NCBI RefSeq assembly: GCF_014198605.1
Contig: NZ_JACIHU010000004.1
Length of the DNA stretch: 64,000 nucleotides
Source of the DNA: Rhizobium etli_C
Lineage (GTDB): Bacteria > Pseudomonadota > Alphaproteobacteria > Rhizobiales > Rhizobiaceae
Reading direction: 5' to 3' (one strand)
The notes below the pieces were generated by a model. It ran no database searches. It worked only from the letters and a program-made list of their open reading frames with translations, and was not told the origin of the DNA. Position numbers and translations under genes: made by a program. This document shows positions 16,755-24,934 of the stretch, piece by piece; position 1 is the stretch's first letter; each line of letters begins with the position of its first letter.

Positions 16755-16767
16755 TGCAAAAATTGCA
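16755..16767. promoter_or_regulatory. TGCAA-N3-TTGCA dyad between lipid kinase and MFS genes
   Basis: A perfect 5-bp inverted repeat TGCAA/TTGCA with a 3-base A spacer sits in the 291-base divergent intergenic region, and further TGCA half-sites follow at about 16777-16810. It looks like a small regulator's operator; the regulator is not identified. Confidence 0.35.
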
Positions 16768-16941
16768 ATAGACATATGCACATAACAGGACGCTGCACTG
16801 CAAAAAATGCACTCGACGCCGGCGGAGACCTCACGGATAGATAGAGGTTCCCAATACCTCTCCACGCCCTGCCATTCCAAACGATCGCCCGCCTCCGCGC
16901 CAGGGCCATTGCCAAGCAGAGAACCGTCTCAAGGAGCTCTC

Positions 16942-18180
16942 GTGAGCCAGATCGCGATCAATGAACCCGTCGAAATCCAGCCGGATGCCGAGCTGCCGTC
17001 GGCGACGACTGTAGCCTTGGTTCAACTGGCGCTTGCCTGCGGCGGATTCGGCATCGGCACCGGCGAATTCGCCATCATGGGACTGCTGCCCAATGTCGCC
17101 GAAACCTTCTCGGTGACGACGCCGCAGGCCGGCTATGTCATCAGCGCCTATGCGCTCGGCGTCGTCATCGGCGCACCGGTCATCGCCGTGCTCGCCGCCA
17201 AGATGGCGCGCCGCACGCTGCTGTTGACGCTGATGCTGGTCTTTGCCGCCGGCAATATACTAAGCGCCGTGGCGCCGACCTTCGAATCCTTCACATTCCT
17301 GCGCTTCGTCACCGGCCTGCCGCACGGCGCCTATTTCGGCGTGGCCGCCCTCGTCGCTGCCTCGATGGTGCCGGTTTATCGGCGGGCACGCGCTGTCGGA
17401 CGCGTCATGCTCGGGCTCACCGTCGCGACGCTTCTCGGTACGCCGCTGACGACGTTCTTCGGCCAGTCCCTCGACTGGCAGGTGGCGTTTTGGTCGGTCG
17501 GCATCGTCGGCCTGCTGACGGTGGCATTGATCTGGATTTACGTTCCGAAGGACAGGGTTTCCGAAGAAGCAAGCTTCCTGCGCGAACTTGGCGCCTTCCG
17601 CCGGCCGCAGGTGTGGCTGACGCTCGGCATCGCCGCCGTCGGCTATGGCGGCATGTTCGCGATGTTCAGTTATATCGCCTCGACGACGACCGAGGTGGCG
17701 ATGTTACCGGAAAGCGCGGTTCCGATCATGCTGGTGCTGTTCGGCGTCGGCATGAACGCCGGCAATTTCATCGGCTCGTGGCTCGCCGACAAGTCGCTGC
17801 TCGGCACGATCGGCGGATCGCTCGTCTATAATATCGTCGTGCTGACCACCTTCTCGCTGACCGCCGCCAACCCCTACATGCTCGGCCTCTCGGTCTTCCT
17901 CGTCGGCTGCGGTTTCGCCGCCGGCCCGGCGCTGCAGACGCGGCTGATGGATGTCGCGGCCGATGCGCAGACGCTTGCGGCGGCCTCCAACCATTCCGCT
18001 TTCAACATCGCCAACGCGATCGGCGCCTGGCTCGGCGGCCTCGTCATCGCCTGGGGCTACGGTTTTGCGGCAACCGGTTATGTCGGCGCGGCGCTGTCCT
18101 TCCTTGGGCTCTTCGTCTTTGCAGCGTCGTTTCGCCTGGAGCGTCGCGGTCGGAGCCAGCAGCAGGGCGCCTCAGCCTGA
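16942..18180 (+). CDS. MFS transporter, DHA1 family (AraJ/PbuE-like)
   Basis: The 412-residue transporter has twelve predicted helices. It contains FGIGTGEFAIMGLLPNVAETF at helix 1-2 (quoted partly: GTGEFAIMGLLP), the loop 2-3 element AKMARRTLLL, and FLRFVTGLPHGAYFG in helix 4, all hallmarks of the DHA1 sugar/purine/drug exporters. A GTG start at 16942 is chosen for its AAGGAG at ideal spacing; a longer frame back to 16807 lacks one. It is divergent from the lipid kinase. The substrate is unpredictable. Confidence 0.87.
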   Translation: MSQIAINEPVEIQPDAELPSATTVALVQLALACGGFGIGTGEFAIMGLLPNVAETFSVTTPQAGYVISAYALGVVIGAPVIAVLAAKMARRTLLLTLMLVFAAGNILSAVAPTFESFTFLRFVTGLPHGAYFGVAALVAASMVPVYRRARAVGRVMLGLTVATLLGTPLTTFFGQSLDWQVAFWSVGIVGLLTVALIWIYVPKDRVSEEASFLRELGAFRRPQVWLTLGIAAVGYGGMFAMFSYIASTTTEVAMLPESAVPIMLVLFGVGMNAGNFIGSWLADKSLLGTIGGSLVYNIVVLTTFSLTAANPYMLGLSVFLVGCGFAAGPALQTRLMDVAADAQTLAAASNHSAFNIANAIGAWLGGLVIAWGYGFAATGYVGAALSFLGLFVFAASFRLERRGRSQQQGASA

Positions 18181-18316
18181 CAATTCGGGCCGCCCGGGGT
18201 GCGACATTCTGGCGTTAAGCATTTCTCCCGCTTGACTTATTCCGCGTTCGGGACCACCTAGCATGACACGTGGATGACACCTGTCTTCCACGGATTTCAA
18301 CGGAGCCATCACTCAG

Positions 18317-18373
18317 ATGCCAAGCGACAGTAGCAGTCGATTGCCCTCGCCGTACGCGGCCCTCGTGCGCTGA
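18317..18373 (+). CDS. Putative mgtE leader peptide (18 residues)
   Basis: A short frame MPSDSSSRLPSPYAALVR has GGAG 11 bases ahead of its ATG and stops immediately before two mutually exclusive hairpins that control the mgtE ribosome site. Proline- and acid-containing leader peptides govern Mg2+-transporter genes in Salmonella (mgtL, mgtP). This frame has three prolines and one aspartate, so a similar ribosome-sensing role is inferred, not shown. Confidence 0.45.
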   Translation: MPSDSSSRLPSPYAALVR

Positions 18374-18431
18374 CCGACTCCTGTCGGCTCGCCCGTCGGG
18401 ACGCTACGGCGGATCGACGGAAAGGCGAGCC
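18374..18431 (+). promoter_or_regulatory. Two competing hairpins in the mgtE leader, one masking the ribosome site
   Basis: Stem A pairs CCGAC (18374-18378) with GTCGG (18383-18387). Stem B pairs GGCTCGCC (18386-18393) with GGCGAGCC (18424-18431), extended by CGTCG/CGACG inside, and buries the AAAGGCGAG ribosome site of mgtE. A and B share two bases and cannot both form fully. CCGAC can also pair with a second GTCGG at 18395-18399. The layout is that of a translational switch. Confidence 0.6.
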
Positions 18432-18434
18432 TCA

Positions 18435-19808
18435 ATGAATATCAATCGCTTCCCACTTCGGGCAGGCCATGCCGCCCGTGCCTTCATCAACAACAGCCGC
18501 GGTGCAACGATCGCCGAGCGCGTCGACGCGTTGAACGCACTCACCGTCCAGGATGCCGGCCGCGTGCTATCAGGCATGCCGCTCGATTATGCCGTCAACA
18601 TCCTCGACCGGCCGGAGCTTCGCAACGCGGCACAGATCCTGGCGCTGCTGAGCGCCGAGGATGCCGCACGGCTGTTGCATGGCATGTCCAACGACCGCGT
18701 CGCCGACGTGCTGCTCGAACTTGACGCCGAGACCCGCGCCCGGCTGTTCGCCAGCCTCGACGAGCCGGTGCGCGTCGCCATCCAGCACCTGATGGGCTAT
18801 CCGCCGCGCACCGCCGGCGGCATCATGACGACGGAGTTCGTCAGCGTGCCTGACAGCTGGACCGTTGGCCAGACGCTCGACCATGTGCGCCAGGTCGAAC
18901 GTTCGCGCGAGACCGTCTACGCCATCTATGTGCTCGACGAGGCAAGCCATGCCCTCATGCATGTGGTGACGCTGCGCCGCCTGATCACCGGCGAGCCCGA
19001 TGCATCCATTCTCACGGTGGCGCAGAAGGGCGTTCCGGTTGCGGCCGATCCGCTGATGAAGCAGGAGGATGTCGCCCGGCTGATCCGCAAGCACGATCTG
19101 CTCGCTTTGCCGGTCACCGACGACCATGGGCAGGTGCTCGGCATCGTCACCGTCGACGACGTGATCGATACGATGATCGCCGATACGACGGAAGCGGCTC
19201 AGAAGTTCGGCGGCATGGAGGCGCTCGGCCAGCCCTATATGAAGATCGGCTTCGCAGGCATGATCCGCAAGCGCGCCGGCTGGCTCGCCGCCCTCTTCCT
19301 CGGCGAGATGCTGACAGCAAGCGCCATGCAGCATTTCGAAGGCGAGCTGGAAAAGGCCGTGGTGCTGACGCTGTTCATCCCGCTGATCATGAGCTCGGGC
19401 GGCAATTCCGGGTCGCAGGCGACATCGCTGATCATCCGGGCCTTGGCGCTCGGCGAGCTGAAGCTTTCGGACTGGTGGAAGGTGCTCTTCCGCGAACTCC
19501 CGACCGGCATCGTGCTCGGTGCGATCCTCGGCCTCGTCGGCTTCGTCCGTATCGTCTTCTGGCAGACAGCCGGGCTCTACGACTACGGCCCGCACTGGCA
19601 GATGGTGGCCATCACGGTGTTTGCCGCCCTGATCGGGATCGTCACCTTCGGCTCGATCTGCGGTTCGATGCTGCCCTTCGTGCTGCAGAAGCTGCGGCTC
19701 GATCCGGCCAGCGCCTCGGCACCCTTCGTCGCCACGCTGGTCGACGTCACCGGGCTTGTCATCTATTTCTCGGTGGCGCTGCTCATCCTCAGCGGGACGC
19801 TGCTGTAA
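18435..19808 (+). CDS. mgtE: Magnesium transporter MgtE
   Basis: The 457-residue Mg2+ channel has an N-terminal MgtE_N superhelical domain (about residues 35-135: LSAEDAARLLHGMSNDRVADVLLELD, quoted in parts), two CBS domains (about 140-260; LPVTDDHGQVLGIVTVDDVID in the second) and five C-terminal helices with the signature SSGGNSGSQATSL near residue 320 that lines the pore. It works as a dimer in the inner membrane, gated by Mg2+ bound to the N and CBS domains. ATG 18435 is preceded by a structured 5' leader that probably adjusts translation to Mg2+. Confidence 0.95.
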   Translation: MNINRFPLRAGHAARAFINNSRGATIAERVDALNALTVQDAGRVLSGMPLDYAVNILDRPELRNAAQILALLSAEDAARLLHGMSNDRVADVLLELDAETRARLFASLDEPVRVAIQHLMGYPPRTAGGIMTTEFVSVPDSWTVGQTLDHVRQVERSRETVYAIYVLDEASHALMHVVTLRRLITGEPDASILTVAQKGVPVAADPLMKQEDVARLIRKHDLLALPVTDDHGQVLGIVTVDDVIDTMIADTTEAAQKFGGMEALGQPYMKIGFAGMIRKRAGWLAALFLGEMLTASAMQHFEGELEKAVVLTLFIPLIMSSGGNSGSQATSLIIRALALGELKLSDWWKVLFRELPTGIVLGAILGLVGFVRIVFWQTAGLYDYGPHWQMVAITVFAALIGIVTFGSICGSMLPFVLQKLRLDPASASAPFVATLVDVTGLVIYFSVALLILSGTLL

Positions 19809-19835
19809 TTCAGGTCGCAGCATGGCCGGGGGAAC

Positions 19836-20315
19836 TTACGTTCCCTCGGGCAGCTTCAGCGGTCCATGCGTCTTGATGCTGCGGATGGCGAAGTTCGAGC
19901 GGATGTCGCTGACATTGGGAAGGGTCAGCAGCGTCTCGGTCAGAAGCCGCTCATAGGCGGCGAGATCCTCCACCACCACTTCGGCGAGGAAATCGGCCGT
20001 GCCCGAGATCAGGAAGCAGGAGACGATCTCGGGGATGGCGAGCAGCGCCTTCTGCTGCGCCTCGGAATTCTCGCGGCTGTGGTGAACGACCTTGAATTCG
20101 ACGAAGACCGTCAGGCCGAGACCGACTTCCTTGCGGTCGATATCGGCGGTGTAACCGCGGATGATGCCGGATCGTTCGAGATTGCGGATGCGGCGCAAGC
20201 AGGGCGACGGCGAAAGATTTACCTTCTCGGCAATCTCGACATTGGTGGCCCGCGCATCCTCCTGCAGGCATTTCAGGATGGCGATATCGAATTTATCGAG
20301 ATTTGGCATTTTCAT
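19836..20315 (-). CDS. Lrp/AsnC-family transcriptional regulator
   Basis: The approximately 159-residue regulator has an N-terminal HTH (LDKFDIAILKCLQEDARATN, then VEIAEKVNLSPSPCLRRIRNLERSGIIRGY in parts) and a C-terminal RAM/ligand domain (FVEFKVVHHSRENSEAQQ, CFLISGTADFLAEVVVEDL). Lrp proteins bind amino acids and control neighbouring transport or metabolic genes. It is divergent from a DMT exporter 139 bases away, a common Lrp–amino-acid-exporter pairing. The start is uncertain (MKMPNL at 20315, or the ATGs at 20309 or 20324). Confidence 0.88.
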   Translation of the reverse strand: MKMPNLDKFDIAILKCLQEDARATNVEIAEKVNLSPSPCLRRIRNLERSGIIRGYTADIDRKEVGLGLTVFVEFKVVHHSRENSEAQQKALLAIPEIVSCFLISGTADFLAEVVVEDLAAYERLLTETLLTLPNVSDIRSNFAIRSIKTHGPLKLPEGT

Positions 20316-20454
20316 AAGATCCATGGGCGTCAGTTGGCAGAAGATTGCGTATAGCATGATTTTCTAGCCACAGATAGCAAGGACATGCCCCGGCATCTGG
20401 CGCTAATCTTTCCTTCAACCGGACAGGATCCGGACGGAGGAAAGGATTAGGACG

Positions 20455-21360
20455 ATGAGCACGATCGTATTTTCAAACGACAAATCGCCTTCGCAGTCCC
20501 TCGGTTATGCCGCCGGCACGATTACCGTGCTGATCTGGGCGACCTGGTTTCTGGCGACCCGCCACAGCGCCGCGACCTCGCTCGGCCCAATCGATATCGG
20601 CCTCATCCGCTTCGGCATTCCGGCGCTCGTGCTTTCGCCCGTCTGGCTTCGGATCGGCCTGCTGCCGAAGGGGCTGCCGCTGCATGTGCTGGCGATCATG
20701 GTCGCCGGCTGCGGCGCAATCTTCTTCCTGGTGACGACCCTTGCCATTCACTCCACACCGGCCGCCTCTTCGGGCATCCTGCTCGGCGGCTCGATGCCGC
20801 TTGCCACGGCATTGATCGGCATTCTGCTGTTTCGGGAGCGGCCCGATGTCACGCGCATCGCCGGGCTGCTGGCAATCGTCGGCGGTGTTCTCATCCTGCT
20901 CACCCGCAGCCTTGGCGATGCCTCCCTGCCCTGGACGAGCTTTGTCCTGCTGCCGGCCGGCGCCGTACTCTGGGCAAGCTATACGCATGCCTTCCGCCGC
21001 TCGGGCCTGACCGCCATTCAGGCCAGCGCGCTGATTGCCATCTGGTCTTTCCTGATCATGGCTGTGCTGGCCCTCGTCTTCGGCATCTCGCTGCCGCAAG
21101 CGCCGCTTCCCGAAATCGGCCTGCAGGTGCTGAGCCAGGGCATTCTTTCCGGTCTCGTCGCCATGGTCGCCTATGGCACGGCTGTGCGCACCCTCGGCGG
21201 AACGCAGGCCGCCGCCTTCACGGCGCTGACGCCTGTTCTGGCGACGCTCGGGGGCGGCTTCCTGCTCGGCGAAACGGTCGGCACAGCCGAAATCAGCGCC
21301 GCCGTCATCACCGGCATCGGCGTGGCGCTCTCGACGGGAATTGCCGCACGCCGCCGCTGA
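20455..21360 (+). CDS. DMT-superfamily (EamA) transporter
   Basis: The 301-residue protein has ten predicted helices arranged as two EamA repeats, with the repeat signatures VAGCGAIFFLVTTLAIHSTP and FTALTPVLATLGGGFLLGE. EamA transporters typically export amino acids or other metabolites from the cytosol. GGAGGAAAGG lies upstream of ATG 20455. The divergent Lrp-type gene is its probable regulator. It is followed by a strong intrinsic terminator. Confidence 0.87.
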   Translation: MSTIVFSNDKSPSQSLGYAAGTITVLIWATWFLATRHSAATSLGPIDIGLIRFGIPALVLSPVWLRIGLLPKGLPLHVLAIMVAGCGAIFFLVTTLAIHSTPAASSGILLGGSMPLATALIGILLFRERPDVTRIAGLLAIVGGVLILLTRSLGDASLPWTSFVLLPAGAVLWASYTHAFRRSGLTAIQASALIAIWSFLIMAVLALVFGISLPQAPLPEIGLQVLSQGILSGLVAMVAYGTAVRTLGGTQAAAFTALTPVLATLGGGFLLGETVGTAEISAAVITGIGVALSTGIAARRR

Positions 21361-21383
21361 CGCGCCAACATCGGCGCCAAGCC

Positions 21384-21420
21384 AAAAGCCGCCGGCAGCC
21401 AGGGCTGCGGCGGCTTTTTT
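21384..21420 (+). terminator. Intrinsic terminator after the DMT transporter gene
   Basis: AAAAGCCGCC, a bulged G, and GCAGC (21384-21399) pair with GCTGC and GGCGGCTTTT (21404-21418) around a 4-base loop, and the stem runs straight into a run of T. It lies between the DMT stop and the convergent L,D-transpeptidase gene, and its A-rich left arm may let it act in both directions. Confidence 0.85.
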
Positions 21421-21441
21421 TGATGGGTCCGCTTTAGCCGC

Positions 21442-22056
21442 TCAAGCCTGGATGACGACAACCCTGGCGCCGACTTCGACGCGGCTATAGAGGTCGATCA
21501 CGTCATGATTCATCATGCGGATACAGCCGCTCGACATGGCCAGCCCGATCGATTCCGGCTGGTTGGTGCCATGGATGCGGAAATGGGTATCGTTGCCGCC
21601 GCGATAGAGATACATCGCCCGCGCGCCGAGCGGATTGTTCGGGCCGCCCGGCATGCCGCCGGCGAGCCTGCGGTAGCGCTCCTCGCGGCGCTGCATGTTT
21701 TCGGTGGGAGTCCAGCTCGGCCATTCCGCCTTGCGCCCGATATAGGCACCCCCGGCAAATGCCAGCCCCTCGCGACCGACACCGACGCCGTAGCGCATCG
21801 CCCGACCGTTCCCAAGCACATAATAGGCGCGACGCGCCGGCGTATCGACGACGATCGTGCCCGCCGCATGCGCGGTTTCGTAGGCGACTTCCTGACGGCG
21901 AAGCTCGGGCTTGATCTTGTCGATCGGCACCTGCTTCAGCGGAAACTTTTCATCGGGAAGCGCTGCATAATTCGTCTGACTGTTCAAGCCGGTCGAAGAG
22001 CAGCCGGCCACAACAAGAGGCAGAGCAATCAGAAAGCCCCGGCGGGAGATCGTCAT
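21442..22056 (-). CDS. L,D-transpeptidase (YkuD domain) lipoprotein
   Basis: The 204-residue protein carries a twin-arginine-like, lipoprotein signal (MTISRRGFLIALPLVVAGCS, lipobox VAGC) and a YkuD domain at about residues 65-200. The catalytic motif reads HGTNQPESIG followed by MSSGCIRM with the nucleophile cysteine at about 180. These enzymes form 3-3 peptidoglycan cross-links or attach proteins to the wall in the periplasm; rhizobia encode many. The gene stands alone and converges on the DMT terminator. Confidence 0.9.
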   Translation of the reverse strand: MTISRRGFLIALPLVVAGCSSTGLNSQTNYAALPDEKFPLKQVPIDKIKPELRRQEVAYETAHAAGTIVVDTPARRAYYVLGNGRAMRYGVGVGREGLAFAGGAYIGRKAEWPSWTPTENMQRREERYRRLAGGMPGGPNNPLGARAMYLYRGGNDTHFRIHGTNQPESIGLAMSSGCIRMMNHDVIDLYSRVEVGARVVVIQA

Positions 22057-22191
22057 GAATGTGTCCTTAGTGCGTCAAGAAGATGTCGCAACCTAAGGAA
22101 TTTATGGTTAACGAATGGCTAAGACCGGCCGCCAACGGCCGATCACGAAGGCGTCAGCACGTGAAATTGTCGGCCGCGATACCGATCCGCC

Positions 22192-23856
22192 TCACATATT
22201 CGGATAGACCGGCCCCTCGCCGCCCTGCGGCGGCACCCAGTTGATGTTCTGGTTCGGATCCTTGATGTCGCAGGTCTTGCAGTGCACGCAGTTCTGGGCG
22301 TTGATGACGAAGCTCTTGTCGCCATCCTTCTCCACCCATTCATAGACGCCGGCCGGACAGTAGCGCGTCGACGGGCCGGCATAGACGCCGAGCTCGGAGC
22401 TCTTCTGCAGGCCCATGTCCTTGACCTGCAGATGCACCGGCTGGTCTTCCTCGTGATTGGTGTTCGACAGGAACACCGAGGACAGACGGTCGAAGGTCAA
22501 GACCCCATCCGGCTTCGGATAGGCGATCGGCTTGTGCTGCGCGGCCGGCTCCAGGCTTTCCGCATCGCTCTTGCCGTGTTTCAGCGTGCCGAAGAAGGAA
22601 AAGCCGAACAGTGTGTTGGTCCACATGTCGAGGCCGCCGAGCGCCACGCCGAGGGCGGTGCCGAACTTCGACCACAGCGGCTTGACGTTGCGGACCCGCT
22701 TCAGATCGCGGCCGATGTCGCCGTTGCGCCAGTCGTTCTCGATCTCGACCACTTCGTCATGGCTGCGGCCGGCTGCGATGGCAGCCGCCAGCTTCTCGGC
22801 CGCCAGCATGCCCGACAGCACCGCATTGTGGCTGCCCTTGATGCGCGGCACGTTGACGAGACCAGCCGAACAGCCGATCAGCGCCCCGCCGGGGAAGGAC
22901 AGCTTCGGCACCGACTGGTAGCCACCTTCGGTGATGGCGCGCGCCCCATAGGAGAGCCGCTTGCCGCCCTCGAAAGTGCCGCGAATGGCAGGATGGGTCT
23001 TGAAGCGCTGGAATTCCTCGAACGGATAGAGATAGGGGTTCTTGTAATTGAGGTGGACGACGAAGCCGACCGCCACCAGATTGTCTTCGAGGTGATAGAG
23101 GAAGGAGCCGCCGCCGGTCTTCATGCCGAGCGGCCAGCCGAACGAGTGCTGCACCAGACCCTGCTTGTGGTGCTCGGGCTTGACCTGCCAGAGCTCCTTG
23201 ATGCCGATGCCGAATTTCTGCGGCTCGCGGTCCTTCGAAAGGTCGAACTTGGCGATCAGCTGCTTGGCGAGCGAACCGCGCACGCCCTCGCCGATCAGCG
23301 TGTATTTGCCGCGCAGCTCCATGCCGCGGGTATAGTTCGGACCGGGCTCGCCGTTCTTCTCAATGCCCATATCGCCGGTGGCAACGCCGATCACGGCACC
23401 CTTGTCGTCGTAGAGCACTTCGGTTGCGGCAAAGCCCGGATAGATCTCGACGCCGAGCTCCTCGGCCTTACCGGCCAGCCAGCGACAGACATTGCCGAGC
23501 GAGACGATGTAGTTGCCGTGATTGTTCATCAGCGGCGGCATCATGACATTCGGCAGACGGATCGAGCCGGCCGGGCCGAGCAGCAGGAAATGGTCGTCTG
23601 TCACCTCGGTTTTGAACGGATGATCGGCATCCTCACGCCAGCCGGGCAGCAGCCGATCGATACCGACAGGATCGACGACGGCGCCCGAGAGGATATGGGC
23701 GCCGACCTCGGCCCCCTTCTCCAGTACGACGACCGACAGTTCCGGATTGACCTGCTTTAGCCGGATCGCCGCCGCAAGCCCGGCAGGGCCTGCTCCGACG
23801 ATCACAACGTCGAATTCCATGCTCTCGCGCTCGGGCAGCTCAGTCGTCTCGGTCAT
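22192..23856 (-). CDS. Electron transfer flavoprotein–ubiquinone oxidoreductase
   Basis: The 554-residue ETF-QO passes electrons from ETF to ubiquinone at the inner membrane during fatty- and amino-acid oxidation. FAD binding is seen at FDVVIVGAGPAGLAAAIRLK (about residue 14). The central region holds the quinone-binding and membrane-associated parts. The C-terminal ferredoxin-like domain has CPAGVYEW and CVHCKTCDIKDPNQNINW, the cysteines of the single [4Fe-4S] cluster. Length and order match the mitochondrial-type enzyme. It appears monocistronic. Confidence 0.95.
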   Translation of the reverse strand: MTETTELPERESMEFDVVIVGAGPAGLAAAIRLKQVNPELSVVVLEKGAEVGAHILSGAVVDPVGIDRLLPGWREDADHPFKTEVTDDHFLLLGPAGSIRLPNVMMPPLMNNHGNYIVSLGNVCRWLAGKAEELGVEIYPGFAATEVLYDDKGAVIGVATGDMGIEKNGEPGPNYTRGMELRGKYTLIGEGVRGSLAKQLIAKFDLSKDREPQKFGIGIKELWQVKPEHHKQGLVQHSFGWPLGMKTGGGSFLYHLEDNLVAVGFVVHLNYKNPYLYPFEEFQRFKTHPAIRGTFEGGKRLSYGARAITEGGYQSVPKLSFPGGALIGCSAGLVNVPRIKGSHNAVLSGMLAAEKLAAAIAAGRSHDEVVEIENDWRNGDIGRDLKRVRNVKPLWSKFGTALGVALGGLDMWTNTLFGFSFFGTLKHGKSDAESLEPAAQHKPIAYPKPDGVLTFDRLSSVFLSNTNHEEDQPVHLQVKDMGLQKSSELGVYAGPSTRYCPAGVYEWVEKDGDKSFVINAQNCVHCKTCDIKDPNQNINWVPPQGGEGPVYPNM

Positions 23857-24104
23857 TCACTCGTCTCCGCTTGGCCACCTGTGGCCATCATCCCATGGTC
23901 CCTGTCTTGTCAAAACGACGAAGCATTGTCGAGCCGGGATGCGACAGCCAATCCTCAATTCGCACAATGATATTCAGCCGATCCAAGATTTACAATAACG
24001 CTTACGTCAACGTCAATTAGGAAACCCCCGGTCGGGTTACCGCCCTCCCTTTCCTTTTTCGTCGCCTGCGCCTTATACATCGCTCGAAGACATCGGAGGA
24101 TATC

Positions 24105-24893
24105 ATGGATCTCGGCATCAAGGGCAAAAGGGCACTCGTTCTCGCCTCCTCACGCGGGCTCGGCCTCGGCATTGGCGTGGCGCTGGCGCGGGAGGGCGCA
24201 AACGTGCTGCTCTGCGGGCGCAGCGGCGAGCAGCTCGAGGCCAATTGCAAGGCAATCAACAGCGAAGGCAATGGCCGGGCTGACTGGATCTGGGCCGACC
24301 TCGCAGACGAGCGCTTCGTCGAGACGGCGAGGACGGCCGTGAAGGACAAATTCGGCGGCCTCGATATCCTGGTCAACAATACCGGCGGACCGACGCCCGG
24401 CACGACCGAGGAGATGACGGCCGAAAAACTCGAAACCTACTTCCTCTCCATGGTCGCCCGCGTGATCACCCTCACCAATGCACTGCTGCCTGATATGAAA
24501 GCGCAGGGCTGGGGCCGCATCCTGACGGTCGCCTCATCGGGCGTGATCGAACCGATCGCCAACCTGGCGCTGTCGAATACGCTGCGCCCGGCGCTTGCCG
24601 GCTGGAGCAAGACGCTTGCCGCCGAGGTGGCGAGCTTCGGCATCACCACCAACCTGCTCGTGCCGGGCAGCATTCTGACGGCGCGGCTCGACGATCTCGA
24701 TGGCGCCGCAGCAAGGCGCACCGGCAAAAGCCTCGAGGAGATCCGCGCCGACAAGGAGGCGCGCATTCCAGTCGGCCGCTACGGCCGGGTGGAGGAGTTT
24801 GCCGCAACGGCCGCCTTCCTCTGCAGCCAGCCGGCAAGCTACATCACCGGCTCGCTCATCCGCTGCGACGGCGGCGCGGCGCGATCGGTCTAG
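24105..24893 (+). CDS. SDR-fold oxidoreductase lacking the usual Tyr/Lys pair
   Basis: This 262-residue Rossmann protein keeps LVLASSRGLGLGIGVALAREG (TGxxxGxG-like cofactor loop) and ILVNNTGG, plus a Ser in VASSGVIEP. Where classical SDRs have YxxxK it reads LALSNTLRPALAGWSK, so the aligned positions are Ser and Arg. This SNxxR subgroup is recurrent in bacteria and often annotated as 3-oxoacyl-ACP reductase, but classical chemistry is doubtful. ATG 24105 follows CGGAGGATATC. It converges on the APH-like gene. Confidence 0.85.
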   Translation: MDLGIKGKRALVLASSRGLGLGIGVALAREGANVLLCGRSGEQLEANCKAINSEGNGRADWIWADLADERFVETARTAVKDKFGGLDILVNNTGGPTPGTTEEMTAEKLETYFLSMVARVITLTNALLPDMKAQGWGRILTVASSGVIEPIANLALSNTLRPALAGWSKTLAAEVASFGITTNLLVPGSILTARLDDLDGAAARRTGKSLEEIRADKEARIPVGRYGRVEEFAATAAFLCSQPASYITGSLIRCDGGAARSV

Positions 24894-24898
24894 TCTAT

Positions 24899-24934
24899 GG
24901 GCTGCTCAGGCGGCGCGGGCCGCCTGAGCAGCCC
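24899..24934. terminator. Perfect 16-bp palindrome at the convergent SDR/APH gene ends
   Basis: The 16 bases at 24899-24914 (starting GGGCTGCTCAGG) are perfectly complementary to 24919-24934 around a GCGG loop. It starts 6 bases after the SDR stop and contains the last codons and stop of the minus-strand kinase gene. A hairpin this strong can end transcription from both sides, though no T-run is present. Confidence 0.65.
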
